DNA of 64,000 nt, taken from contig CAJJDO010000035.1 in NCBI GenBank assembly GCA_905183005.1, positions 1 through 64,000 on the forward strand, given 5' to 3'. The translations under genes were made by a program, and so were the position numbers. This DNA comes from Paramecium pentaurelia. Taxonomy: Eukaryota > Ciliophora > Oligohymenophorea > Peniculida > Parameciidae. Below the pieces are notes generated by a model. That model was not told where the DNA came from, did no database searches, and saw only the letters and a program-made list of their open reading frames with translations. Below, in pieces: positions 1-12,200 of this stretch (positions within the stretch are counted from its first letter, which is position 1; every line of letters begins with the position of its first letter).

Positions 1-60
1 GATTTTTTTTCTTTTTTTTCTAAAGAATTTAAAAATTAACAAAATAACAAACATAATAAC

Positions 61-264
61 ATGTCATCTCTTCCATAAGGATTTAAAAGAATAAAAATCG
101 AAAATACTGAGAACTATTAATTAGTATAAGAAAAATTATTCCCTAAAAAAATTTTTAGAATTTCCATCCCCACATAAAACAAAAAATGGAATCCCTTTTG
201 GCAACCGGCAGAACATGACTAGCAAGAACAATTGGGCAATCACCAATAGGCAGAACAAGACTGA
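61..264 (+). CDS. small hypothetical ORF
   Basis: An ATG at 61 opens a 67-codon frame that ends at TGA 262-264 when TAA/TAG are read as Gln. The product starts MSSLPQGFKRIKIENTENYQ and has ordinary, mixed amino-acid composition, which suggests coding. No family was recognised. A second frame overlaps it from about position 195: it encodes a twice-repeated motif of about 14 residues (RQN.T.KN.WAI) and runs on to a possible splice donor near 350. I cannot tell which frame is used, or whether this is the 5' end of a longer spliced gene. Confidence 0.3.
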
Positions 265-283
265 CAAGAACGATTGGGCAATC
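207..283 (+). repeat. 42-bp tandem duplication
   Basis: A block starting ggcagaac at 207 recurs at 249 (ggcagaacaag) with a few substitutions, so the period is 42 bp. Read in the frame of ATG 215 it gives two copies of a 14-residue motif RQN(M/K)T(S/D)KN(N/D)WAI. The period is a multiple of three, which fits a coding repeat. The local G+C content is higher than in the surroundings. Confidence 0.6.
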
Positions 284-420
284 TCAGCTCCTCAGAGTAG
301 ACAAAAACAGCGCCCAACACGTCAGGGGATTCTTTATGATCTTAGGAAGGTAATTTTTTCTAAAATTTTTTACATTTTTTTCTTGCGAAAAAACTTAACT
401 AAATTTTTTTGCTTTTTCTA

Positions 421-510
421 CTATTTTCTGATATCTTTCTTCTATCTCCTCGTGTTTTTCTTCTATTTTCTGGTGTTTTTATACTCCTATTTTCTGGTGT
501 TTTTCTACTA
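421..510 (+). repeat. pyrimidine-rich 24-bp repeats
   Basis: The element ctattttctggtgttttt occurs at 463-480 and again at 487-504, with a looser copy before them (421-460). The strand is almost pure T/C with scattered G. It lies in apparent non-coding DNA between small ORFs. The function is unknown. Shortly downstream, near 523-536, is a CCCAAACCC-type motif that resembles ciliate telomeric sequence but is too short to be a telomere. Confidence 0.5.
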
Positions 511-571
511 CATTTTATCTGCAAACCCAAACCCTAAAGAGTTCATACCTAGTTTTGGAGGTAAAAGTTAA

Positions 572-841
572 ATGTCTTAAAAATATTACTTTTATAACAA
601 TATGATTGTGATGATGTGTAAAAATGTTAAATATTATTCATTAAGAATCTTAACAAGATACGTCAAAATTTCGATTTCAAAATTACTAAAGCAAGTCTTT
701 ACATTTGGCAAGGTCTAGAAAGCACAACAATACCATTTTTCTAAATTAGAAACATATATCAAGGAGAAAGAAGAATAGCTTCATCTATTTACCCCTCATA
801 AAATATATCATAAAAAATTTATAGATGAGGAAAAAGTCTGA
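572..841 (+). CDS. small hypothetical ORF
   Basis: ATG 572 to TGA 839-841, 89 codons in code 6. The product starts MSQKYYFYNNMIVMMC and ends with a charged segment (KLETYIKEKEEQLHLF...). The composition looks coding, with basic and aromatic residues throughout. No family was recognised. It ends 58 bp before the stop of the convergent giant GTPase gene. It could be a complete small gene or the last exon of a gene whose upstream exons lie in the 61-350 ORFs. Confidence 0.35.
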
Positions 842-899
842 AGGTGAAATAGAAAGTAAACATAAATTTTTTATTTAATTTTATATTATTTCATATAAA

Positions 900-3800
900 T
901 CAGCCCCTTAAGTTATGGTATTCTCTACTAACTACTTCAGCCCAAGTCTTTTTAAGATCCTCTACTTTAAACTGTTCTTTCAATTCTGATTTAATTTAGC
1001 TACAATTAAATTCTTAAACAATCATTTATAATGTAGTAGCAGAAGATTCTTCAGTGCAGCAATGAACAAATATTCTATTTTTTTAATGGTCTGGTAGCTC
1101 AGTAAATAATTATACTTATTATTTTGGATAACTATCTCCTCCATCAGTATAAAATAAAATTTCAGTTCTATGTTTATTAAAAAATTTTACTTTTCAAATG
1201 CATCGTTCTGATGTTAAATAATTAAATTATAAGCTTCTTGAAATGCTTTAGCAAAATCAGTACCTCCATTTTGGAATACTATTCTCTATTCCATTTAAAC
1301 TAGATTAACACTTTCGCAATTGATAGCTATACGAGCATTTGAATTAAAAATAATAACACTAACTCTGGCATTTAAATTCTTTTATATTTCTGATATGCAA
1401 CTTATGCAACCAGTTTTAGCCATATTCCATGCAGAACCGTACATGGAGCCAGAATCATCAAGCATAAACACATAATGAATTTTTGGCTATCTAATTACTT
1501 CTGTAAATTCATTTTTTAGAACAAATTTGATGTCTTTTCTTTTTAAAACTTTTTTTAATTGTTCGCATACCATTTATCCAGTTCCTTAATTCCATACTTT
1601 CATCATTTTTTCTTTAACATTTTACTAATCTGATGCACTTATTTCCTAAAACCTCCACTCCTGATATTCTTTTCTAATATCTTTCCATTTTTTTGTCACT
1701 TTTGTTTCTTAAGTCACGATTATGCATTCATCATCCATCTCATCGCAAGTGAATAAAGAAGGAGTATCTTCAATTAATACTCCATTCATTCCTTTAAAAT
1801 ATTGAATAAAAAATACCTCTTAATTAGTGGCCATTGGAACATTTATGTTAATGTGTAGTCGAATTTTCTTAATCACATTTACGCTTACACATTGGACAGG
1901 TATGAAGACAGCCTATCATATTTAATTTTATAGTTTATAGTTCATGATAACTTTTAAATTCTCCCAAAGATATATTTTCTTGCTTTCCCTATTCAATATG
2001 AATGTTTAACTAATTTTCCAATTCAATTGCGAAAGGTTACAATAGTTAAATTTATAATTCTGATTCCTAAAACTAAATTTTATCTAAAATATTGACTTCT
2101 AACTTTTGATATTGATCATTCCAAAAAATCTCGTAATATTCATTCTGAATTTACGATTCAACTTGTTTAAGTAATTAATTCTTATCCCCTTGAAGACTAG
2201 AGATTATCAATTGAAAAAGTTTAATTTCATAAAACTCATCTTTTTTGTCATCATTATCATTGATTATAAAATATTCTTTAGATTTAACTGGAGGAGTTTA
2301 AATGTCAGTATGCTATCTTAATTTTTAAATGTTAAATTTTAGTTTTTCTAAAATTGTTAATAACGTGCTTCTTAATTTATTCTAATATTAATCTTTTATT
2401 TCAACTTCTATTTTATTAACTTCTTTTTAAACATAATTCTCAATAAATTTGCTTTAATCTGTAATATATTGGAATATTTCTTAATCAGTATATTTTTTTA
2501 AATTATAATCTTCTTAATAATCCTCTAATATGGTCTTATCTAATAACTTTATTAATTATGCACTATTCATTTTATTCTTGTTTTTGATTTCTGTACAAAA
2601 AATATTTTAATTATCTCTATAAAATTGCTCTATGAAACGTTTATAAAAGTTCCTGATAAAAACCTCAGCTTTTAATTTACTCTATTCAGTTTTATTTTAT
2701 TTGATGTCAGCAATAAATTTCTATAATTAATTTTATTTAAGACTTTCAAACTTTTATTTACTATCTTAAACTCCTTTGCCTTTTTTATAGCAGGTAAATC
2801 TCCAAATTATTAACATAGAATAATAATATATGCATCTTTCTCCAATTCCACTCAGTATTATGCCAAAATTAGCAAAAGATTTGTTATAAAGTAATATTTC
2901 TTATTCTATTTTGGACATAATAATTTTTATCAAGCTGGTGTTCTATTAAGAAATCTCTTCACTATCAGAGTTTTCTTTTTTATTATTGACTTTAGAATTT
3001 GAATTTGTCATTTCGGATTTAATTAAATCATAAATTGAGTAACACAACATTTACCAACTATTTAAATTTTCAAATTTTGAAAATCCATTTTTTTCACAAT
3101 TTTCTTTTTATAATTTTACCTAGTTCTCTTGAAACATATTTATTTAACACTCTTTAATAAAAGAGAGTTTAAAACTCTGTTCATTAAAATTATCCTTCTT
3201 CTTCTAGATATACCTTAAGCTGGATTCTATATATTAATATTTTTGTTAAGGAACTATTGTTTATTCAAAATATAGAATTTGATGCTCAAAATTTAAAATA
3301 AATTCCTAAACTTCTTTATATGTCAGGCAAGTCTTTTAAGTTTCACTTAATCTTAATCCTTAATTGAATTCTTTAATATCTTTCAAAAATTCAATGGAAT
3401 TTTTCATTGAGTTTTACTTTTTTTTATTTTCAGGCAATTTCACAGAATCTATAAATTTTTCAAAAGCATTTTTGACTGAATCATTTTCGCTTTGCAACAG
3501 CCCCCACAATATAGAAGATGGGTTTTTTATTTTTTCATTCAATATATTTTTAAGCTCTATATTATATTCAAAATCAATATAGTCCAATATTTGCAATAAT
3601 TTTTAAACTTTAGATTAGACAATTTAGTATTTTTATGTTGCATGTTACCCATGGGAATGTTAATTCTTGGTATTTGGATGATTTTAAGAATGATAATCGG
3701 AAGACTTTGTATTCTTCATCTTTCCTTCAATATTTTCATTTTATTATAATATTAATTATAAATCGTGAATAATACTATTTTGCTATTTTTTATTGTTCCC

Positions 3801-6800
3801 TTTTATATATTCAATTAATTTTTTTTTTTCAACGTATGTAATTGTCATTTGATATTCATAAAAATTGTTTATGTCTATTACATCATATTTTTCCTTCTTT
3901 TATTTCATTCTATCCTCCAAATTTTGATTGAAAATTTCTACATATCTTGTTGTTTCTTTTGTATAAGGAATTGCTCTAAATAAACTTTATTATTTTAATT
4001 CTAATTCAAAAATATTATAAATTTAAATTCTTTCGTCTACTTCTAGTCTGAAAGGAGAATTATTATTAATATTTTCAAGAAAAGAACGAATATAAAAATT
4101 TTCATTATCTGTTGATAATTTGTATTCATTGAATGAAGATAAAATACATTGATATTACTTAATAGAATATTCTCTTAGGATTTCACTTTGTTTCTGCTCT
4201 GATTCATTTGTAATTTCACCCCATAATTCATTAAAAGCATTAATAATTTATTCTTCATTTTGTTTGAGTGTAGATAGCATTTTTGGATCAGAACTAATAT
4301 TAAGAATAAAGTCATCAAGTGACTTAAATCCTTTTTTGTTCTGATACTCTCTTTCTATATTTTTTATTTCTTCAAATACTACAATTTCTGAATTTTTTAA
4401 GGAGCTATTTATGCGCTAGCTTAATTGCTTTATATATTTTAGATAAATTTTTTTCTAAATTCGTTAATCTTATTTAAATGCAAAAAGTTTTTCTTCAATA
4501 TCTTTTTCAATCTGAATAAACCTTTATCTAAGTTCTTCATTTTTATCAACTTAAATTTAATTGAAATAAGTCAAATTTTTTTGAGGGTTGTTACTTATTT
4601 AATCATTAATTTAAGCTCCTATTTCATTTACAAAATTAAAATCTTCTTAATCATATATTTGTTCAAATTTTTTTTTCATTATTTAATCTTGCTTATATTG
4701 AATTAATTCAGCAAATTCCAATAAATCTGGTAAATTACAAATAGTTTACCAATTTGTACTTATATTCTATATAAACAAACTCAAACTTTACATTTGAAAA
4801 GTGTCATTTTAAGATTAAAACTTCTAAATAAAATTCTTAATCATTCTTATCCCAAAAAGATAAGCCTCCTCCGAGAAGGTTTCGTTAATTATTAATTACC
4901 TTTAATCTTTAACAATACCTAAACTTTCATTTTTTCTCCATAACTTTTCAATACATGCAAATCCTAATATTTAAATATTATCTTTAGATATATTCAAAAA
5001 TTCATTATAATCGATTGTCTTATTTTTTTCATCTCCTTCAGTATTGTATTCTAAATTTAAATTATTGGCAATTCCTTAAATCTGATTTAAAAAAGGGGCA
5101 AAGTTGTTTGCATCATTATTTTAATTAAAACACCAAGTTAATTGTTTTATTGAAGAAAGGTTAGTTTTCATACTCACCAAAGTAAAAATACACATTTCCA
5201 CTAAATTTTTAAATTGTTGGTGAATATCTCCTTTAACATTTATCAGAATGATGTCACTTATAGCCAACACAAAAAGAGCAATTTTTTTATCAAATTCTGG
5301 ATCAACTTAATTTGGATTCTGTAATCCCTCCGAATCAAGTATTAAAATATAATCAAATAAATTATTAAAGTATTCCTTAAATTGTATTTTCAACAAATTC
5401 AAATAAATTCCCTTGGTACATCTTCCGACACTTGTCCAAAAATGGCAACCAAATATTTTATTTAAGATAGTAGATTTGCCTGAGCTTTGAGGTCCTAAAA
5501 CACTTATTACTAATAGTTTTTCATTTCCTGATCCTGTGAATTTATTCTTCAATTAGTCTAAAAATTTTTCATTTATTTAGAGACAATCTCCATCAAGAAA
5601 TTCAAAAGGTTCACCTTTCTTAATCATTTCATAAACTTTATCAGCAGGATCAATTATAGTATTAACCATACATCTTTGATTTATTGCAATGAGTTCCCTC
5701 CAAAAAATTTCTATTCCTATATTTCTGAATCCAATATCCTCTAAATTTTTTTTTAGTCTATCTTTAAGTTCATCCTGTTATTTTTTATATTCTTGATTTT
5801 TTTAATCATTAATTAAAATAGATTCAGTTTCTTATTTAATATCAGACTTTTTAAGCTTTATGACATCTCTCTCTTTTTTAAGCTTCATTAATTGATCATT
5901 AATTTCTTAATTTTCTTCCTGCAATTTATATGTGTTTAGTTCATTAAATTTTCTAACTTAATCAGTGAATTATAAATAAAGAATATAGTAAGAACTTTAT
6001 TAAAACATTTTGCAAAACATTTTTAAAAGAACTGATAATTTCTAATTCTTGATTTAATCTTCTAAATCGCTAATCTTCTGTTTTATTTCTTGTTATGATA
6101 ATTAATTGGAATTTTTTTCATGTTAATTATTTTAGGATTAAAATTTTATTTAGCTCAAATTATTCCCTTATCCTTACTGAATGTTTTCATTTTATATTTC
6201 TCTTAGAACCTTTAATTAATATTCTATAGATCTAATTGGAAAGGCATCTTAATCATAAAACCCTAAAGGCTTCAATATTAATCTATTCAATTCCTCTTCT
6301 AAGTCTTTTATTATGGCTCTATCCTACAAAAATCTTTTGGATATTTATTTTTATCCTGTATCAAAATTTTTTATAATTTATAAAAATTCTTGTTCAGTTT
6401 TTAAGGGTGGTTATTTATTTCGATTATATATTTCATTAAAAATAAAAGCTTAGGCTTGTTAAAATTGTAACTCTCTTTAAGATTTATCTAAACCTTTCTA
6501 AGCTAAATCAATAATTTTATGAAGCCTTATTCCTTCACTTTCAAACCTAATTTTCATTTTATTATATTCTTCAATTTTTTCTTCAATTTCTTGATGATTC
6601 CTTATGATTATACAAATGTTATGATTTTCTTTAGGAATAATTTAAGTGATTTAATTTAACTTATTTTCAGTCTCACTTAGATCTATCTCTGAATCTACCT
6701 ATATAATCCACAATTGAAATAAGGGCAAAATTTTAATTAATATATCAATTGGGATTTATCCATGAGCATCAGCAACACTGAGGTTTCTTGAACCATTAAA

Positions 6801-9800
6801 TTATGTATCAAACATGATATCAATTGTATTATTGTTTAACTGACATGTATCTTATGTCTCAAATTTTTCTTACTTATAAAATATTTCATTAATGAGCTCA
6901 GTTTTTCCTATCTAAGTTTATCTTTTGCTTAGGGATAAATTAATAATAGTAAATGATTTTTAAAATACATAATACAGTTTTTCATTAAAAATATATAAAT
7001 CTGTTTCCTTATTTATATTGCATAGATTTGGATTTTAAAAAATTAAAGGAACTGGAAACATATTTGAATAGAGTTTAAGCAACATAACTTAGAGTTCCTC
7101 ATTAGAATTATTGAAAAATAATTAGAACAAGGCTTTCATATTACTGGTAATTTTAATTGATTCTTAACCCTTGCGTCTGTATGTAGTGATTATGGAGAGT
7201 AATTTTGTCGATGATTCTCCTCTCTTAATTATATTAAAAAAAAAAGGAATTAATTTTTTAAATTTTGATTTATCTTTTATGTCATCTAACCAATCCTGAA
7301 CTATAATTTTCTCTTATTCCTAAGATGTTTCTGTTAATGAAATATTAAAATCTTCAAGTGAAAAATTACCTTCCTAAGGACAACCTTCAAAAGTTTCCTT
7401 ATAAAGAAAATAAGAAGAATGTATTTTGATATTTCCAAAGTAATTTACCTTACCTAAATAATCTTCATAAAATAAAGGATGTTCTTTAAATAATATATAG
7501 CATTCTTTGGATAAGCTTTCATAAAGTTGTTAACAATAAAAAAATTGTATTAAGTTCAACTTGAAATTTAGCTTATCACTAACTTATTTTTCTCTAACCT
7601 TCCATATTAAATCAAATTTATAGCAAGGTTTATCAAAAAGGATATGCAAGTTTTAAACCATATATTTAGAAAACTATTCATTCTTTTTAGAAATTATAGT
7701 GAAAATGATTATTAAAGTTCTTTTAAAAATACCTTCAGTAATATCTGACTTTTTGTTTATTAATAATAAATAATTCAATAACCAGGGAATTAGACAAGAA
7801 AATAATACAATGAAGGTTTAAATCTTTTATTCATATTTTCCAGAGCACATTGGAATAAATTTTTTTAAGATTTGCATGTATTTCTTTCTATTTAAAATAT
7901 CTGAAATTAAATATTAATTAATCAATTCCCCTATAAGGATTTAAAATTTCTTCTTTCCTAATAGTAATCTAAGAGAAAATTTCTCTTTTTCATTTAATAA
8001 ACTTAACTCATCCAATAAATCTTCAAATATCGATCTCTAATTTAATTATTATTGTCTTGCTAAAGGATAATTAAAATTAAAAAATTTCATTAGAAGCATT
8101 AAAGTTTTTAATTGCTTAAAAGAAATATTTAAATTATAAAGATTTAAGATGTTTTAAATTTCTTCTTGAAATTTTTGTTTTAATATTTCTAATAATAACA
8201 CTATTTCTCCATAAAATAAATTTTTTTCTTGATTTATTAATTCATTGATAAAAAAATTTATATCATTACTAGTATGAAATAAGAATGTTTATACCAACTT
8301 TTTTTTAATGTCATTATTAAATTCTCTCAAAGGATTTGAAAATAAAAGAAAAGTAATGAACATCTGTTAATCAGTTAAGGTTTGGTTAAAATATTTATTA
8401 CTAGTGTTATGTAATAACCATACAGAGCTCTACAGCTTTTCCTAAAGTACATTTTTGTCTTATGGTTTTTGACTTTCATCATTCTTAGTAACTTAATCAA
8501 TATTCTCATTTCCAATAATTTAATCACCATTTTTACTTCCAATAATTTAATCAATATTCTCACTTCCAATAATTTAATCAATATTTTTATTTCCTATAAC
8601 TTTATCAATATTCTAATTTACAATAAATTAGTCAATATTTTCATTCCCAACAACTTAATCAATATTCTCACTTCCAATCAATTAATCAATATTTTTATTT
8701 CCTATAACTTTATCAATATTCTAATTTCCAAGAAATTAATCAATATTTTCATTCCCAATTTTTTTTAATTGAGAAACTATTTTTTTTAATCTTAATAAAG
8801 GAATGAATCTTAATTCATAAAATATGTTAGTTTTGACATTTCCTTCAACATTTTTTTCAAGTAATTGATAGATTAGCCTCTCTTTATCAAGCAAAAGTTG
8901 TTTATATTTAATTATTTTTTCTTTTTCAAGATATTCTTCTTACTTATTTGTAAATTGTACAGAATGATTAATAACAAAAAGATAAATTTAATCTTAACTT
9001 TTTTCTTTTGTTTTAGAAATGAAATTTTTTATAAACCTTTATGTTTATTCAATCTTATTGAGTTATTTTAAGTTATTTTAAAACTTAGTTAATTCACCAT
9101 ATTTTTAGTAACAATAACACTGCAAAAAGTAAAATATTGTACTAAAATATAAACTTTCGAATCCATCATACAAGAGAAAATGTTAATCTATTTTTCTAAG
9201 ATCAATTTCTTTTTCCCATTTAAAGTTCTTGCTATATAACAAAAGTGAAATCTATTTTTTAACATGTTCAAGTAATTTTTCTTTCGTTTAAATGGTGCAA
9301 AGCTTAATAAAGTTTTTCTAATCAAAAGAAAGGGAAGAGAGTTCCATTTAAAAATCTTGATATTTTTTTGCTTCCATTTATAAAGCGATTATAATTTTTT
9401 TTGTTGCTTCAAATTAGTCTGATTCCATTATAGTATTTTCAAATTCTAAAAATTATAATATTTGTTTTTCTAATAAAGATCCAACAACCATTTACAATAT
9501 TCTTTGTTCTGATTCATCAAGATCCTTATTTTTCTCTATGAAACTTAGCAAAATTTTAAATATGTCTATGTAAGGATATCCAAATTCTTCAATTTAAGTT
9601 AAATGATTTAATCTTAATAGATCAAATACTTTATCTTTAAGTTTTGAAATAATTTCCAAATTATCTGTAATTGTTAAATTAATATTATTTTATTCACAAA
9701 AATCTTTTTATTTTAAAAAATTGATTATTTATTACCAATCAGTATTTTGATTGGTTAGTTATTGATAAACTTTTTGATAATTAATATCCTCAAATACTTT

Positions 9801-9852
9801 AGTTTGATTATCTTCATTAGAGAAGAATTGTTATTCAAGCTTTTTAACATAT
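900..9852 (-). CDS. VLIG-like very large GTPase with C-terminal vWA domain (3' part, up to assembly joint)
   Basis: Reads on the minus strand from the N at 9853 down to TGA (900-902). Visible parts, N- to C-terminal: helical sequence; a block of 12-residue NID repeats (about 8760-8500); a degenerate P-loop (QTQIGKTEL, near 6910) followed by VADAHG (near 6770); a canonical G domain with GPQSSGKST, RCTKG and LDSEG (5310-5540); long helical sequence; a Cys/His cluster CLHTCPMCKRKCD...HQHKC..GHQLRG (about 1915-1820); and a vWA domain with MIDAS residues DDSGS (near 1460). A 25-nt intron (1792-1816) separates the last two. The GPQSSGKS/RCTKG/D-EGL combination is typical of interferon-induced very large GTPases and their relatives. 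Joined to the 5' part the protein would have about 3,100 residues. GTP binding is inferred from motifs; the cellular role is unknown. Confidence 0.8.
8500..8760 (-). repeat. NID repeat array, first copy
   Basis: The minus-strand product contains successive 12-residue units of the form (G/V)(S/N)(E/K/Q)NID(Q/K)(L/F/V)I. Three units make a 108-bp higher-order period. This contig shows about two 108-bp periods plus diverged edges. The frame is the one that stays open with only TGA as stop; the other two frames contain TGA. The array lies between the N-terminal helical region and the G domains of the giant GTPase. Confidence 0.75.
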
Positions 9853-9853
9853 N
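9853..9853. other. assembly joint (single N) with duplicated flank
   Basis: Position 9853 is an N. The 1,179 bases before it (8674-9852) recur as 10178-11356 after it, at a constant offset of 1,504 wherever I compared them. The second contig begins inside the 108-bp repeat array. The simplest reading is two overlapping contigs placed end to end without merging, with assembly having failed at the tandem repeat. It is not a biological duplication. Confidence 0.85.
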
Positions 9854-10260
9854 CCAATCAATTAATCAATATTTTTATTTCCTATAACTTTATCAATATT
9901 CTAATTTACAATAAATTAGTCAATATTTTCATTCCCAACAACTTAATCAATATTCTCACTTCCAATCAATTAATCAATATTTTTATTTCCTATAACTTTA
10001 TCAATATTCTAATTTACAATAAATTAGTCAATATTTTCATTCCCAACAACTTAATCAATATTCTCACTTCCAATCAATTAATCAATATTTTTATTTCCTA
10101 TAACTTTATCAATATTCTAATTTACAATAAATTAGTCAATATTTTCATTCCCAACAACTTAATCAATATTCTCACTTCCAATCAATTAATCAATATTTTT
10201 ATTTCCTATAACTTTATCAATATTCTAATTTCCAAGAAATTAATCAATATTTTCATTCCC
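9854..10260 (-). repeat. NID repeat array, second contig copy
   Basis: Near-identical 108-bp periods start at 9854, 9962, 10070 and 10178. Each encodes three 12-residue NID units on the minus strand. The contig starts inside the array, so the true copy number is higher than that seen in either contig alone. Because 108 is divisible by three, copy changes keep the GTPase reading frame. Confidence 0.85.
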
Positions 10261-11711
10261 AATTTTTTTTAATTGAGAAACTATTTTTTTTAATCTTAAT
10301 AAAGGAATGAATCTTAATTCATAAAATATGTTAGTTTTGACATTTCCTTCAACATTTTTTTCAAGTAATTGATAGATTAGCCTCTCTTTATCAAGCAAAA
10401 GTTGTTTATATTTAATTATTTTTTCTTTTTCAAGATATTCTTCTTACTTATTTGTAAATTGTACAGAATGATTAATAACAAAAAGATAAATTTAATCTTA
10501 ACTTTTTTCTTTTGTTTTAGAAATGAAATTTTTTATAAACCTTTATGTTTATTCAATCTTATTGAGTTATTTTAAGTTATTTTAAAACTTAGTTAATTCA
10601 CCATATTTTTAGTAACAATAACACTGCAAAAAGTAAAATATTGTACTAAAATATAAACTTTCGAATCCATCATACAAGAGAAAATGTTAATCTATTTTTC
10701 TAAGATCAATTTCTTTTTCCCATTTAAAGTTCTTGCTATATAACAAAAGTGAAATCTATTTTTTAACATGTTCAAGTAATTTTTCTTTCGTTTAAATGGT
10801 GCAAAGCTTAATAAAGTTTTTCTAATCAAAAGAAAGGGAAGAGAGTTCCATTTAAAAATCTTGATATTTTTTTGCTTCCATTTATAAAGCGATTATAATT
10901 TTTTTTGTTGCTTCAAATTAGTCTGATTCCATTATAGTATTTTCAAATTCTAAAAATTATAATATTTGTTTTTCTAATAAAGATCCAACAACCATTTACA
11001 ATATTCTTTGTTCTGATTCATCAAGATCCTTATTTTTCTCTATGAAACTTAGCAAAATTTTAAATATGTCTATGTAAGGATATCCAAATTCTTCAATTTA
11101 AGTTAAATGATTTAATCTTAATAGATCAAATACTTTATCTTTAAGTTTTGAAATAATTTCCAAATTATCTGTAATTGTTAAATTAATATTATTTTATTCA
11201 CAAAAATCTTTTTATTTTAAAAAATTGATTATTTATTACCAATCAGTATTTTGATTGGTTAGTTATTGATAAACTTTTTGATAATTAATATCCTCAAATA
11301 CTTTAGTTTGATTATCTTCATTAGAGAAGAATTGTTATTCAAGCTTTTTAACATATTCAAATCTATAATATGTAATTTTTATACAAAATGGTTCTAAAGT
11401 TATCAAGTGTTGCAAAATTAATCTCAAAGCATTTAAACTTCTTAATTTATGTTAATATTAGATGAACTTTTTTTATTTATGCTTTAACTTAATCATACGT
11501 CATGTTTGAAATTTCTATCAATATTATTTTCAGCTTCTCTATTACAAATACTAAGCCATGATGTAATTAATGCGAATAGATTCGTGTTCTCCTAATTGAG
11601 ACAGAGAAGCTAAATAACTATTATCTGAACAGTTTTCTTTGAAATTTTAGATGAGGAATCATCTTTAATCTAGTTTTGGTTAGTAAATTGTATTGAAACA
11701 CAAAAATACAT
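9854..11711 (-). CDS. VLIG-like very large GTPase, 5' part (overlapping contig copy)
   Basis: This is the N-terminal part of the same giant GTPase gene; 10178-11356 repeats 8674-9852. ATG at 11709-11711 begins MYFCVSIQFTNQNQIKDDSS. A 32-nt intron (11467-11498, GTATGA...AAAG on the minus strand) removes a TGA and restores the frame into RSLNALRLILQHLITLEPF. The rest is helical, with many Glu, Lys and Leu residues, and runs into the NID repeats. No domain was recognised before the repeats. Other starts are possible, but none is supported better. It is divergent from the small gene at 11819/13049, about 108 bp apart. Confidence 0.65.
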
Positions 11712-11818
11712 AATATCTAAAAGTTGTTAATTTTTTTCTTCTTTATATTATTTTGTATATATAGATGAAAGAAAGTCAATTAATTATGAAAAAATGAATT
11801 TAATAATTTATTTTAATA

Positions 11819-12199
11819 ATGTAATAAAAAAGGTATGATTCTGTACATAAGAATAAATTGGAACTCAATTAATAATAGCCACTTCAATTAAAGTACTCCT
11901 CATAGCCTAAATAAATACCTAGCGAATTTCAAATTGCATAGATTGGGAAAGATATTGCAGCCACAATCATCCCTGCATTTATAGATATGATCAACTAAGA
12001 AACTGATGTGTATTATCTATTTGACTCATTTCACTCGATTTTAAATTCAGTTAAAAAAGTGGAAGAGGATATGAATATCACTTAAAAGAATAAACAACAT
12101 ATTCAAGATTGGTGGAAAGTTACAGGATCTAGCCAAAGTTAGACAGGTGTAAGAAATATTCAACCACTTTCAGAATCTCATATCAAGCACTAATCTCAT
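11819..12199 (+). CDS. truncated contig-end copy of the hypothetical gene at 13049
   Basis: ATG 11819-11821 opens the same frame as ATG 13049 and is cut by the N at 12200. The sequence equals 13049-13429. It is the contig-overlap copy and not a paralogue. Confidence 0.7.
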
Positions 12200-12200
12200 N
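12200..12200. other. second assembly joint (single N) with duplicated flank
   Basis: Position 12200 is an N. The 1,229 bases 10971-12199 recur as 12201-13429 at a constant offset of 1,230. As at 9853, this looks like unmerged overlapping contig ends. After collapsing both joints the region shortens by about 2.4 kb, and only one copy of the GTPase 5' end and of the divergent small gene remains. Confidence 0.85.

Noticed and set aside
8469..8768. Plus-strand ORF rich in NLINI repeats
   Set aside because: It is the antisense of the NID repeat array of the GTPase. The minus-strand frame is continuous with long coding sequence on both sides, whereas this frame is isolated.
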